Notes: a model not told the origin generated them from the sequence alone. 25,475 bases of DNA from DATLFA01 sp039934635 (GCA_039934635.1 JBDTLT010000059.1:1-25475); one strand, 5' to 3'; shown: positions 6,534 to 14,627, counted from the stretch's first letter. Numbers and translations: made by a program.

Positions 6534-7253
6534 TCAGTATCGGTCAGGATCCTGATCGGCGGCGTTGGTCTGCTCGCGCCAAGTCGCGGCGACGTTGCCA
6601 CCGACGGGAAACCCGCCGCGCTCGCGCAGCATCTGCGCAGTGTGCATGAGGTTCCACGACATGATGGTGGCGTTCTTATTGGTGAACTCGCTGTCGTAAC
6701 CCATCGGCGCCTCTGAACCGTCGACCGCGTCGCCGTAGCTCGGGCCGGGACCGATCTCGCCGATCCAGCCACAGTCGGGCTGCGGCGGGATCGTGTAACC
6801 GATGTGGGCCAACGCGTAGAGTGTTTCCATCGCGCACGCCTTGACGCCGTCCTCGTTTCCGGTGACGACACACCCACCGGTCTTCCCGTAGTACAGGTAT
6901 TGACCGCGTTCGTTCTTCTCGCTGCTGTACGCGTAAAGGCGCTCGATAGCGAGCGTCGCGACGCTCGACTTCACGCCGAGCCAGATCGGTGTACCGATCA
7001 CCAAGATGTCGGCCGCCATGACCTTGGCATGAATCGCCGGCCAATCATCCACGTCGTCACCGAGCTCGGTACTGTCCTTGACCATGCCGAAACCGATCCG
7101 ATGCTCGAGCATGTGGATCAGCTCCACCGCGACGCCCTCCGTCGCCATGACTCCCGCGACGCGCGAAAGCAAACGACGCGTGTGCGATTTCGCCGGATCG
7201 CGCACAAGCGAACAGTTCAACAACACCGCCGACACCCCCGCGAACTGGCTCAT
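6534..7253 (-). CDS. Flavodoxin-fold NAD(P)H-dependent FMN reductase family protein
   Basis: This 239-residue protein has the FMN_red/WrbA-like flavodoxin fold. LLNCSLVRDPAKSHTRRLL (residues about 11-29) is the FMN-phosphate loop. ADILVIGTPIWLGVKSSVATLAIERL gives the second flavin loop (P-x-W). YGKTGGCVVTGNEDG is the third conserved block. The C-terminal third (GYDSEFTNKNATIMSWNLMHTAQML) is typical of the longer members that carry an extra helix. It probably reduces flavin or quinone-like substrates with NAD(P)H in the cytosol. The start is ATG 7253 with a GGGG-type ribosome site about 7 bases upstream. It converges with the SnoaL-like gene, and no upstream partner is evident. Confidence 0.9.
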   Translation of the reverse strand: MSQFAGVSAVLLNCSLVRDPAKSHTRRLLSRVAGVMATEGVAVELIHMLEHRIGFGMVKDSTELGDDVDDWPAIHAKVMAADILVIGTPIWLGVKSSVATLAIERLYAYSSEKNERGQYLYYGKTGGCVVTGNEDGVKACAMETLYALAHIGYTIPPQPDCGWIGEIGPGPSYGDAVDGSEAPMGYDSEFTNKNATIMSWNLMHTAQMLRERGGFPVGGNVAATWREQTNAADQDPDRY

Positions 7254-7335
7254 CGGCGTGCCCCGTCGACGGTGATTTCGCTCGCGTCATGCATCGCATC
7301 TGCTCCCCAGCGTCGCCGACGACAACCCCGTGAAT

Positions 7336-7527
7336 CTACCGCCGTGTAAATACCCGTCGGCGCGCCGACGCCAGCCCCGAAGAAAAAGCGAGCCATCCGT
7401 AACCGGGGGCAACGTCGAATACCGGATGGCCGCCCAGCACCGAGGGCTCGATAGCGGCTGCGACTGCAGCGGCGACCACCACGCCCGCGAGAATCGTCTG
7501 GTCCAAGTGGCCGACGATTTCCTCCAT
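7336..7527 (-). CDS. Possible small membrane ORF, 63 aa, in an otherwise empty stretch
   Basis: The 7254-7714 stretch has no convincing gene. This minus-strand frame gives one hydrophobic segment (ILAGVVVAAAVAAAIEPSVL) and a basic tail (ARRRVFTRR), which may be a small membrane protein. The ATG at 7527 has a GTG alternative at 7539. The ribosome site is poor and the composition is alanine-rich, so it may be chance. Confidence 0.25.
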   Translation of the reverse strand: MEEIVGHLDQTILAGVVVAAAVAAAIEPSVLGGHPVFDVAPGYGWLAFSSGLASARRRVFTRR

Positions 7528-7604
7528 CGTGAATGTCACTGCCGCGCGCGGCGCGTGAAGGCCCGACGGCCGCCAGCCCACATATCGCGCCAGCGACAAG
7601 CGTG

Positions 7605-7614
7605 CCCCCCCCCC
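7605..7614. repeat. 10-base C homopolymer
   Basis: A run of ten C, the longest single-base run I noticed in the window, lies in the gene-poor stretch between the FMN-reductase-like and AhpD-like genes. Such a run could be a phase-variable tract or a place where the assembly length is unreliable. No intact gene crosses it. Confidence 0.8.
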
Positions 7615-7714
7615 TACACTTTCCCGCTCCGAGGGAACCCAGCGGGCCAGCCGGCGTAGGACAGCGAGGTCCAGCGATCCCGCACTCGAGCTGCCACTCG
7701 CGCACGTGTGAACT

Positions 7715-8312
7715 TCAGCTGGGCACGCCGAGCGGCTCGGTCGGGTGCGGCAGATGTTTGGCTGCACTCCACCCGCGCGGCGAGAGCAGCGCATTGGCAA
7801 GTTCGTAGACGAGCTGTTCAAGGTCGGTGGCAACTGTGTCGTTCCACCGATTCCAGAAACCGAAGTTGCAGACTGCTGCGATCATCTCGACGATCTGGGC
7901 TTCGTCGTAGTACTCCCGCAAGTCGTCGATGTGTTGATCGGTGACCGCGTTGGGTGCTTGGCCCATCGCCAACGCCAACCGCAAGGCCACTCGCTCTGCG
8001 TCCGAGAAGAAATCGCTGGTCTCGAATTCCCAGATCGCCGTGATCTTCGCTGCCGCCACACCGTTCGTTGTCGCGGTCTTTGACGTGTGCGCTTCACAGA
8101 ACCGGCAACCCACTGCGCTCGACGCGAGGTGACTCATCAACACCTTCAACCCGGTGTCGACGCTGTTGAGCGAACGCAACGCGGCCGAGAGGGCCTGCAG
8201 CCGCGCAATAGCGCTGGTTGGTGCGCGACCGTGAGGAACGCATTGGGGAGATAGCCGGCGAGTTGCTCGATCTCTTGGAAGTACTCCTCGAACTCCGGGA
8301 GTCGATCCCCAT
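7715..8312 (-). pseudogene. AhpD/carboxymuconolactone decarboxylase-like protein, apparently frameshifted twice near the N-terminus
   Basis: The intact C-terminal 154 codons (from 8179) encode a CMD/AhpD-type alkylhydroperoxidase-like protein with the active-site CRFCEAH (CxxCxxH), then a helical core ending DLEQLVYELANALLSPRGW. The missing N-terminus is present just upstream in another frame: LPEFEEYFQEIEQLAGYLPN then AFLTVAHQPALLRG. It joins the main frame as ...LLRG-LQALSAALRSLNS if one base is restored near 8200. A second single-base loss near 8301 is needed to connect the ATG at 8312 (MGID...). Restored, it would be about 198 residues, normal for the family. It lies 52 bases after the histidine kinase gene on the same strand. 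Either it is a young pseudogene or the sequence has two indel errors. Confidence 0.75.
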
Positions 8313-8364
8313 TAGTCGTACCGCGGTCCCGGTCTGTCCGAGCGGGCGCGTCCGCGCGGCTCTT

Positions 8365-9612
8365 TCAGTCTCCGGAGCCCGTGCGATCCGCGTGACGTCC
8401 GGTCTTGGGCGCGGGTATCCGAATGTCGAATTGGCATCCCAGCCGGTGGTTGCGAACGTCGATCTTGCCTGCGTGTGCTTCGACGAGGCCTCGTGCGATC
8501 GCGAGGCCGAGTCCACCGCCGCCACCGTCGCGCCCCCGGGCCGAGTCCCCGCGGAATGCGGTGTCGAACACTCGGTCGATCTCCGTTTCGGGTATCCCGC
8601 CACACTGGTCGCGCACCGACAGCACGACTGCTCCCGCGTCGGCGCGGCCTTCGACGACGATGACACCACCGGCCTGCGTGTGCCGTACGGCATTGTCGAG
8701 GAGATTGGACAAAGCGCGAGTCACATCAGCTGCGGGCACCATACGGCCGCCGATCTCTGCGACGTCGCACTCCACACTCACTCCGTTGATCCCGGCACGG
8801 TGAACGATGGCGATGACGGCATCCTCCACGAGTTCGGCGACGGGCGCGGTGGCCGAAGTGGTGGCAATGGCGCCGGCTTGGATGCGACTGAGGACGAAGA
8901 GGTCATCGACCAGCGCCGTCAGCCGCTCACTCTCGTGCCGAATCGATTGGTAGTAGCGGCGGCGATCGTGCTCACTCGCGGCGATGCCATCTTCGAGTGC
9001 TTCGGCGAGTGCTCGGATCGACGCCAAAGGGCTACGCAGATCGTGCGAGACCCACGACACGAGTTCGCGCCGCGATCGATCGAGTGTCCTCTCGCGTTCG
9101 CGCGAGGACTCGAGTTGCGCGGAGACAAGTCCGAGTCGACTCGCGAGTTCGCGCATTTCGCTTATTCCGAACGGAATCGCCTCGACGGGACCTTTGGGCT
9201 GATCGACCAAACGATCGGCGATGACCGAGACTGCATTCGTATCGGTTTGGAATCGATTGGCGAGGCTCAACGACGCCGCCACCGCGACGGCCACGGCGAT
9301 CGTCATGACCGCAATCAGAGCGTTGAGATCGTGCACCGAGATGAACATCGCCTTTGCTGCCGCCAGCGTGCCGACGACCACCGTCGCGATCGCGGCGGTC
9401 GACACGACGAGGATCTGGCTGCGCAGCGAGGCCTCTCCGCGCCACGCGAGATACCAACGCGCCGCTACTGCGACCGCAACCGAGAAGACGGCCGTCGAAC
9501 CGAGAAGCACCGCCGTGTCGCCGATCGGTGTACCTACGTTGACCGCAAGGACGATCGCGATCACCGCGCCGACACCCAATACGGCTCCGGGAAGAAAGCG
9601 GTCGCGCTTCAT
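8365..9612 (-). CDS. Sensor histidine kinase, membrane-bound
   Basis: This is a 415-residue HisKA/HATPase_c sensor kinase. Residues about 6-115 contain four hydrophobic segments separated by very short loops, with no sizeable extracellular sensor domain, so the stimulus is probably felt in or at the membrane. A linker of about 120-180 follows, with a coiled-coil-like region (SAQLESSRERERTLDRS). The H-box is WVSHDLRSPLASI, with phospho-acceptor His190. The N-box is NLLDNAVRHT, the G1 box is DQCGGIP, and the G2 region is GGGGGLGLAIARGLVEAH. The start was set at ATG 9612 because it overlaps the response-regulator stop (ATGA); a longer open frame to 9801 runs antiparallel inside the regulator's own coding region. 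It is the cognate partner of the upstream response regulator, facing away from the envelope-modification cluster they may control. Confidence 0.95.
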   Translation of the reverse strand: MKRDRFLPGAVLGVGAVIAIVLAVNVGTPIGDTAVLLGSTAVFSVAVAVAARWYLAWRGEASLRSQILVVSTAAIATVVVGTLAAAKAMFISVHDLNALIAVMTIAVAVAVAASLSLANRFQTDTNAVSVIADRLVDQPKGPVEAIPFGISEMRELASRLGLVSAQLESSRERERTLDRSRRELVSWVSHDLRSPLASIRALAEALEDGIAASEHDRRRYYQSIRHESERLTALVDDLFVLSRIQAGAIATTSATAPVAELVEDAVIAIVHRAGINGVSVECDVAEIGGRMVPAADVTRALSNLLDNAVRHTQAGGVIVVEGRADAGAVVLSVRDQCGGIPETEIDRVFDTAFRGDSARGRDGGGGGLGLAIARGLVEAHAGKIDVRNHRLGCQFDIRIPAPKTGRHADRTGSGD

Positions 9613-10328
9613 GCCGTGAACCGGTATCCGACACCCCGTACCGTGCAGAGATGCCGGGGGGTAGACGGGTCGACTTCGACCTTCTCGCGAAGGCGCCGCA
9701 TGTGCACCGTCACCGTTGCGGGATCGCCGTATTTGTAACCCCACACGGTCTCGAGAAGTTCTTCGCGCTGGAATGCCCGATTGGGGTTGCGCATGAGCCA
9801 ACAGAGCAGGTCGAATTCTTTCGCGGTGAGCACCAAGAGTTGTCCGTCGCGGCGCGCTTCGTGCGCGAGAACGTCGACCACCAGCGAGCCCGCCCGCAAC
9901 ATGACGTCACCACTGCTCGTGATGCCGCCACTCGCCCGGCGGAGTACGGCGCGAACGCGCGCAGTCAGCTCTCGCGGCGAGAACGGTTTCGAGACATAGT
10001 CGTCGGCACCTAGTTCGAGGCCCGCGACACGATCGTCTTCCTCGCCGCGAGCGGTGAGCATCACGACGGGAATGGGCGCAACTTCGCGGAGCCGGCGAAA
10101 AACCTCGAATCCATCGATGCCAGGGAGCATGAGGTCGAGAACCACGAGATCGGGGAGACACTCTAGGGCAACGCGCAACCCATCGTTGCCATCGCCGCAC
10201 CGCATTACTTCGAATCCCTCTCGCTCCAGATAGCGCGCCACCACTTCCGAAAGCGTCGGATCATCATCGATCACGAGCACACGCGGCGCGGCCGTCGTGC
10301 TTCGCGGTTCAATCGGCGCGGCTGCCAT
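9609..10328 (-). CDS. OmpR/PhoB-family response regulator
   Basis: This 239-residue two-domain regulator has a receiver domain at residues about 16-130 with the acidic pocket DDD (21-23), phospho-acceptor Asp65 in LVVLDLMLPG, Thr92 in MLTARGEEDDRV and Lys114 in YVSKPF. The C-terminal winged helix at residues about 145-238 has LTAKEFDLLCWLMRNPNRAF, TVHMRRLREKVE and the closing GVGYRF. All catalytic and switch residues are present. The ATG at 10328 was chosen because the receiver domain begins 16 residues later. There is no ribosome site, which may mean a leaderless message, as is common in actinobacteria. It is translationally coupled to the kinase. It diverges from the DUF2064 gene across 115 bases that carry a perfect 12-base palindrome. 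Confidence 0.95.
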   Translation of the reverse strand: MAAAPIEPRSTTAAPRVLVIDDDPTLSEVVARYLEREGFEVMRCGDGNDGLRVALECLPDLVVLDLMLPGIDGFEVFRRLREVAPIPVVMLTARGEEDDRVAGLELGADDYVSKPFSPRELTARVRAVLRRASGGITSSGDVMLRAGSLVVDVLAHEARRDGQLLVLTAKEFDLLCWLMRNPNRAFQREELLETVWGYKYGDPATVTVHMRRLREKVEVDPSTPRHLCTVRGVGYRFTA

Positions 10329-10380
10329 GCATTGATGGTACGACGCATTGGGCGCGCACGCGGCGGGGGCGGCCACCAGA

Positions 10381-10392
10381 GTTTCGCGAAAC
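10381..10392. promoter_or_regulatory. Perfect palindrome GTTTCGCGAAAC in the divergent promoter
   Basis: A 12-base perfect palindrome lies in the 115-base gap between the response regulator and the DUF2064 gene. Further right, TTGAAT (10410-10415) and TACCCT (10431-10436) could be promoter hexamers of a leaderless message starting at or next to the GTG at 10444, which has no ribosome site. OmpR-type regulators usually bind direct repeats, so the palindrome may serve another, dimeric factor. Confidence 0.45.
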
Positions 10393-10443
10393 GTAAGCAA
10401 AGTATCCGCTTGAATCAGCCAGCGCGGCAATACCCTCCGATCC

Positions 10444-11079
10444 GTGAGTCCACCCGGTCTGCTCGTAATGGCAAAGGCTCCGATTGCCGGACGCGTGAAG
10501 ACGCGACTGTGCCCGCCGTGTACACACGAAGAGGCGGCGTGCATCGCAGAAGCAGCGCTGCAAGACACGCTGGCGGCCGCTCTCAGCTGTGATCGACGGG
10601 TCGTGCTCGCGTTGGAAGGACCACTTGGACGGTGGCTACCGCCCGGGGTCGAAGTAGTTCCCCAGATAAGCGGAACATTCAACGAGCGGCTGACCGCAGC
10701 GTGGACGCACCTGCCTGACGGAGGCGTACAGATCGCCATGGACACCCCACAGGTCGACGTGGCGCTACTCAGTTGCGCACTTGCGGGCGTGCACGACCAT
10801 CACGCATCGCTCGGACTCGCCACCGATGGCGGTTGGTGGATCATCGGGCTCCGCCGTCCTGATCCGTCGGTTTTCGCCGGGATCAGCATGAGTACCCCAA
10901 CGACCGGGCAGCAACAACTGACCCGCCTTCGCACGCTGGGGTTCGACCCGATCGTGCTTCCGACGCTCACCGACATCGATACGTGGTGCACCGCCCGCTC
11001 CGTTGCTCGCGCAATCCCGGGATCCCGAACGGCGCTCGCGATCGAACGTGTCGACGAGCGAATTGCCGTCAGCCGATGA
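10444..11079 (+). CDS. DUF2064 / TIGR04282-type glycosyltransferase
   Basis: This 211-residue protein has the nucleotide-diphospho-sugar transferase-like DUF2064 fold. The signature LLVMAKAPIAGRVKTRL (residues 6-22; K..P..G..KTRL) is the nucleotide-binding start. IAMDTPQVD stands where the metal-binding acidic motif is expected. LGLATDGGWWIIGLRRPD corresponds to the G..DGGY..IGL block. The family is named after arsenosugar synthesis in some genomes, but it occurs widely beside family-2 glycosyltransferases of unknown product. No ArsM or ArsS is present here, so that name should not be taken as function. The start is GTG 10444 with no ribosome site. It opens a plus-strand run and overlaps the next gene by ATGA. 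Confidence 0.88.
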   Translation: MSPPGLLVMAKAPIAGRVKTRLCPPCTHEEAACIAEAALQDTLAAALSCDRRVVLALEGPLGRWLPPGVEVVPQISGTFNERLTAAWTHLPDGGVQIAMDTPQVDVALLSCALAGVHDHHASLGLATDGGWWIIGLRRPDPSVFAGISMSTPTTGQQQLTRLRTLGFDPIVLPTLTDIDTWCTARSVARAIPGSRTALAIERVDERIAVSR

Positions 11080-12281
11080 ACGGACCTCGGCACGCTGTAC
11101 AGACGCTGCACGAAGAGATCTCGACCCGGCGCGATCGCGCGCTCGAACAGCCCGCTCATGACGTACGCACCGCGGCAGTGCTCGGTATTGCGCTCGGCGT
11201 GTGCTTCTCTCTCTGCTTCGTCACCGGGCTCGTCTCGCACACGCTGCAGCAGCCGCCGCAGTGGTTCGACTGGGGGTCTCGGCCGGCGGGACTGTACCGC
11301 ATCACACAAGGCGTTCACGTGATCTCGGGAACCGCGGCGATACCGCTGCTTCTCGCCAAGTTGTGGTCCGTCTATCCGCGGCTCTTCCTCCCACTAGAGC
11401 GACATATCGTCCCGGCAATCGAGCGCCTGAGCCTAGTTCCACTCGTCGGTGGCTCTTTGTTCATGTTGTTCACCGGCACGGCCAACATCGCACGGTGGTA
11501 CCCCTGGCCCTTCTTCTTTCCGCGCGGCCACTATTGGGGTGCGTGGATCACGATCGGCGCGCTGGTGATTCATATCGGGGCGCGGGCGTCGAACGCGCGT
11601 GTCGCGCTACGGCGTGACTCATCAATCACGACGGCCGCGACCGCCTCGAGCGACCGAAACCCCATCAGTGATGGAAGAATTCGGCCGATAGGGCGGCGCA
11701 CACTTCTCGGATGGGCCGGCGGCGCCAGCCTTGCGTTGACCGCGGTTACTGCGGGGCAGACGGTGCCATTCCTGCGCCGGATTGTGCTCTTCGCTCCGCG
11801 TCGTCCCGATATCGGGTCGCAGGGCCTGCCAGTGAATCGAGCTGCCTCAGAAGCAGGAGTCATGGATCGAGCGCAAGATCCGCAATGGCGGTTGATCGTC
11901 GATGTCGACGGCGCGGAAAAGCTGTCGCTCGACCTCGCCGCGCTGGCCGCGCTCCCCCAGCGTCATGCCACCCTGCCGATCGCGTGCGTCGAAGGGTGGA
12001 GCGCCAGCGCGCGATGGTCGGGCGTCAGCGTGATCGACGTGCTCACGCACGCCTCAATCACGCAATTCGACACCGTCGAAGTCGTCTCTCTCGAAGACGG
12101 AGGGCTGTACAGCCGATCGATCCTCAACACCTCACAGGCACGCGATCGCGACACAATCCTTGCGACGACTGTGAATGGCGAGACACTGAACCTCGACCAC
12201 GGCTTCCCGATCAGGTTGATCGGGCCGAACCGTCCCGGCGTAATGCAAACCAAGTGGGTCACTCGGCTGGTCGTGCGATGA
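11076..12281 (+). CDS. Membrane cytochrome b-like / sulfite-oxidase-type molybdopterin fusion protein
   Basis: This is a 401-residue fusion. Residues about 32-170 contain four hydrophobic segments with histidines suited to haem binding (His55, His81, His152, His166), and resemble small cytochrome b561-type domains. Residues 207-235 (RRTLLGWAGGASLALTAVTA) form a fifth segment led by a twin arginine, which would carry the C-terminal half across the membrane. Residues about 268-401 are a sulfite-oxidase/YedY-type molybdopterin domain: LPIACVEGWSASARWSGVSV holds the expected Mo ligand Cys304, and DHGFPIRLIGPNRPGVMQTKWV is the conserved closing block. Known relatives oxidise or reduce S- or N-oxo groups, and MsrPQ repairs oxidised methionine using separate haem and Mo subunits. 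Here both are one chain, inside a sugar-modification operon. Starts and stops overlap both neighbours by ATGA. Confidence 0.9.
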   Translation: MNGPRHAVQTLHEEISTRRDRALEQPAHDVRTAAVLGIALGVCFSLCFVTGLVSHTLQQPPQWFDWGSRPAGLYRITQGVHVISGTAAIPLLLAKLWSVYPRLFLPLERHIVPAIERLSLVPLVGGSLFMLFTGTANIARWYPWPFFFPRGHYWGAWITIGALVIHIGARASNARVALRRDSSITTAATASSDRNPISDGRIRPIGRRTLLGWAGGASLALTAVTAGQTVPFLRRIVLFAPRRPDIGSQGLPVNRAASEAGVMDRAQDPQWRLIVDVDGAEKLSLDLAALAALPQRHATLPIACVEGWSASARWSGVSVIDVLTHASITQFDTVEVVSLEDGGLYSRSILNTSQARDRDTILATTVNGETLNLDHGFPIRLIGPNRPGVMQTKWVTRLVVR

Positions 12282-12745
12282 CCACGCCGGCGCTGCCGCA
12301 TCGCGGCCGCATGTTCTGGGGCAGCATGGTGGTCGGTTGGGCAATCATTCTGTTCGGAATCCGTGGACTGTTCATGGACCGCGCGGCAACCGCACCGGCC
12401 GGATTCACGAAGTGGTTCATCGGCCTCGCGATCGTTCACGACGCGCTCCTGGCTCCTGTCGTATTCACTGTGGCTTGGCTCGCGGGACGAGTGCTGCCGC
12501 GTCGCGCAGTGGTCCCGGTACGCCTCGGGCTGGCCACAAGTGGGCTCTTGATCCTTTACTCGTGGCCCCTTGCCCGCGGCTACGGACGCAGAGAGTCGAA
12601 CCCGAGCGCGCTCCCGCTCGACTACGGCCGCAACCTCGTCGTAAGCCTCATCACTATCTGGATCCTCGTAGGTCTGTGGATCGCGATCGCCTCGATCCAA
12701 AGCCATCGACGCCGCGCGGTCCCCCAAGTCACGAGGTCGACATGA
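12278..12745 (+). CDS. Small polytopic membrane protein, 155 aa, function unknown
   Basis: This is a hydrophobic 155-residue protein with about four membrane segments: MVVGWAIILFGIRGLFM, FIGLAIVHDALLAPVVFTVAWLAG, RLGLATSGLLILYSWPLA and LVVSLITIWILVGLWIAIA. A conserved-looking histidine-aspartate (HDALLAP) lies in segment two, and RESNPSALPLDYGRN forms a polar loop. The ATG overlaps the stop of the Mo/cytochrome gene, and its TGA overlaps the methyltransferase ATG, so it is deeply embedded in the operon. It may be an accessory subunit of the preceding oxidoreductase, or part of the membrane glycosylation machinery. I recognise no family. The frame remains open far upstream inside the previous gene, but the overlapping ATG is the natural start. 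Confidence 0.85.
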   Translation: MTTPALPHRGRMFWGSMVVGWAIILFGIRGLFMDRAATAPAGFTKWFIGLAIVHDALLAPVVFTVAWLAGRVLPRRAVVPVRLGLATSGLLILYSWPLARGYGRRESNPSALPLDYGRNLVVSLITIWILVGLWIAIASIQSHRRRAVPQVTRST

Positions 12746-13326
12746 CGGTCCACGACAACTCAGAGATCGAGGTACTCGATTTGTACACCTGGGCTCGCCC
12801 CGCGGACCACATCGATCGGTCGGTGCTGTGGGGCATACCGGGGCCTGTGCTCGAAGTCGGTTGCGGGCCTGGCCGGCTCGTCGCCGCGCTCGCAGAGGCA
12901 GGAATCCCGGCGCTCGGGATCGACATCGCACCGCTCGCTATCGAACTAGCCGAGCGCCACGGCGCCCCGATGATGGCGCGTTCGATCTTCGATCGTGTCC
13001 CGGGCGAGGGTCGATGGCCGACGGTGTTGTTGCTCGACGGCAGCATCGGCATTGGTGGCAACCCGACGATGCTGCTGCGCCGAGTTCGTCAAGTGCTTGC
13101 ACCTAGGGGCCTTGCGCTCGTCGAGGTACTCGGACCGGGCTGTTCGCAAACGAATGGCAACGCGCGCATCGAGAGCGAAATCGAGACATTCGAAACGATC
13201 CCGTGGGCCACGCTCGGCATCGACCATCTCGAAATGGTGGCCGCGGACGCAGGGTTCACACTAGAGACCGCACGCCAGGTGGGCCGGAGGTGGTTCAGTT
13301 GGCTGCGCAGCGAATCGACCACCTGA
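12742..13326 (+). CDS. Class I SAM-dependent methyltransferase
   Basis: This 194-residue Rossmann methyltransferase is short, with almost only the core fold. Motif I is VLEVGCGPGRLVAALAEAG (residues about 35-53). ALGIDIAPLAIELAERHG supplies the acidic ribose-binding residue after strand 2. WPTVLLLDGSIGIGGNP is motif II/post-II, and VLAPRGLALVEVLGPG follows. The C-terminus (DHLEMVAADAGFTLETARQV) is typical of O- or C-methyltransferases acting on small molecules or sugars. The substrate is not evident. The ATG at 12742 overlaps the previous stop (ATGA). Its 3' end overlaps the start of the following membrane protein by about 28 bases. Its place suggests methylation of the glycan or carrier built by its neighbours. 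Confidence 0.9.
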   Translation: MTVHDNSEIEVLDLYTWARPADHIDRSVLWGIPGPVLEVGCGPGRLVAALAEAGIPALGIDIAPLAIELAERHGAPMMARSIFDRVPGEGRWPTVLLLDGSIGIGGNPTMLLRRVRQVLAPRGLALVEVLGPGCSQTNGNARIESEIETFETIPWATLGIDHLEMVAADAGFTLETARQVGRRWFSWLRSESTT

Positions 13327-14612
13327 GGTCGGTCGCCGACGCCGGCCTCTGCACATGGGGATGTGTCGTCGCCGTCGGTACGACGATCGGCCTGATCCTC
13401 AACGAGCTCGGCCGCAACGTCGTGTTGCCGGCGCCACCACTGTTGGCTCGGGTCGGGCCGGGGCCGCGCCCCGGCGTGATGCTGCCACTCGCAGTCGGCG
13501 CCGCGCTCATCGCGGCAATGCCCAACTCGGTCGAACGGCTTCGGTGGCGAACTCTGCTGGCGTCCGTTCCGCTCGCGGCGACGGGTTGGACGCTCGCACT
13601 CGCATTGGCCGAGGGTACGAGCGGGTTGACCCGAGGACCGACCTCGCGTACCGACTACCTCGCCGACGTGCCTCGCGTGCGAGCGGACCCTGCGGGGTTC
13701 CTGCGTCACTTCACCGCGGACATCCATCGCTATGAGATTCACGTGCGCGGCCATCCTCCGGGCATGGTGCTCCTTCTCACGGGCCTCGACCATCTCGGGC
13801 TCGGTGGCGCATCGTGGGAAGCGGCCATTGTCATAGTGCTCGCCGCCACTGCACCAGTAGCGGTGATGCTCGTACTCCGTGATGTCGCAGGCGAACAAGC
13901 GTCGCGACGTGCGTGCCCTTGGCTAGTACTGACTCCCGCTGCCATTTGGATTGCGACGTCTGCAGACGCGCTCTACATGGCGGTCGGAGCCTGGGCGATC
14001 GCGTTCGTCGTTCTCGGCTCCGGGCGCCGCGGTCCTCTCGGCATAGTGATGGCTGCTGGCGGCGGCATTCTCGGCGGCCTCGTACTGCTCGGATCCTACG
14101 GGCTCATCCTCCTGGCGACCGTACCGGTTGCCGTGCTGTGGTCCCATCGTCGTGATCGACCGGGCACATTCCGCGCGGTCGCAATCTCGGTCACTGCAGC
14201 CACCGCGGTGCTCGTCGCAATGATGCCACTCGGCTATTCGTGGATCGATGGCCTACGGGCGACAAGGCACGAATACCAGGTACTCGACATCGACCGTCCG
14301 TATTGGGCATTCCTGTTCATCAACCTCTCGGCATGGTCGCTGGCGCTCGGCCCAGCGACGTTCATGGGCCTGGCCCGTCTGCGCGACCGGCGATTGTGGC
14401 TCGTCGTCGGCGGTGGCATCGCCGCGGCAGCACTCGCAAATCTGAGTGGATTGTCGTCGGGAGAAGTCGAGCGCATCTGGTTGCCGTTCACACTATGGGT
14501 ACTACCTGCCGGCGCCGCTCTCTCCACTGACCGACGCCTCATGCGCATGGGACTGGCGCTGCAAGCCCTGTCGGCCATCGTGTTGATTTCGATTGTTACC
14601 ACCGAATGGTGA
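13299..14612 (+). CDS. Polytopic membrane protein, GT-C glycosyltransferase-like
   Basis: This is a protein of about 437 residues with roughly ten hydrophobic segments throughout. Between the early segments lies a long polar loop with SRTDYLADVPRVRADPAGF and then IHVRGHPPGMVLL. The HPPG block after a large first loop recalls GT-C (ArnT/mannosyltransferase-like) integral membrane enzymes that use polyprenyl-phosphate sugars. I propose that loosely; the diagnostic acidic pair cannot be assigned surely. The end has SGEVERIWLPFTLWVLPAGAAL, also seen in such proteins (the (S)GE.ERIWLPF pattern). The TTG at 13299 is preferred because a GGAGG site lies 8 bases upstream. GTG 13290 is the in-frame alternative, but it overlaps that site. 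It overlaps the methyltransferase and is followed closely by the epimerase. Confidence 0.82.
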   Translation: MAAQRIDHLRSVADAGLCTWGCVVAVGTTIGLILNELGRNVVLPAPPLLARVGPGPRPGVMLPLAVGAALIAAMPNSVERLRWRTLLASVPLAATGWTLALALAEGTSGLTRGPTSRTDYLADVPRVRADPAGFLRHFTADIHRYEIHVRGHPPGMVLLLTGLDHLGLGGASWEAAIVIVLAATAPVAVMLVLRDVAGEQASRRACPWLVLTPAAIWIATSADALYMAVGAWAIAFVVLGSGRRGPLGIVMAAGGGILGGLVLLGSYGLILLATVPVAVLWSHRRDRPGTFRAVAISVTAATAVLVAMMPLGYSWIDGLRATRHEYQVLDIDRPYWAFLFINLSAWSLALGPATFMGLARLRDRRLWLVVGGGIAAAALANLSGLSSGEVERIWLPFTLWVLPAGAALSTDRRLMRMGLALQALSAIVLISIVTTEW

Positions 14613-14627
14613 AGGAGTGAATACCTG

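Noticed and set aside
8218..9738. 506-codon plus-strand ORF opposite the histidine kinase
   Set aside because: It is an antisense shadow created by high GC; the minus-strand kinase has every expected motif.
9613..9801. N-terminal extension of the histidine kinase to 9801
   Set aside because: It lies in a second frame of the response-regulator coding region, and the ATGA overlap at 9612 is the natural start.
2364..13326. Arsenic resistance or arsenosugar island (ArsR genes, TIGR04282-type transferase, methyltransferase)
   Set aside because: The ArsR proteins lack cysteine metal sites, there is no ArsC, Acr3/ArsB, ArsM or radical-SAM ArsS, and the methyltransferase lacks ArsM-type cysteines.
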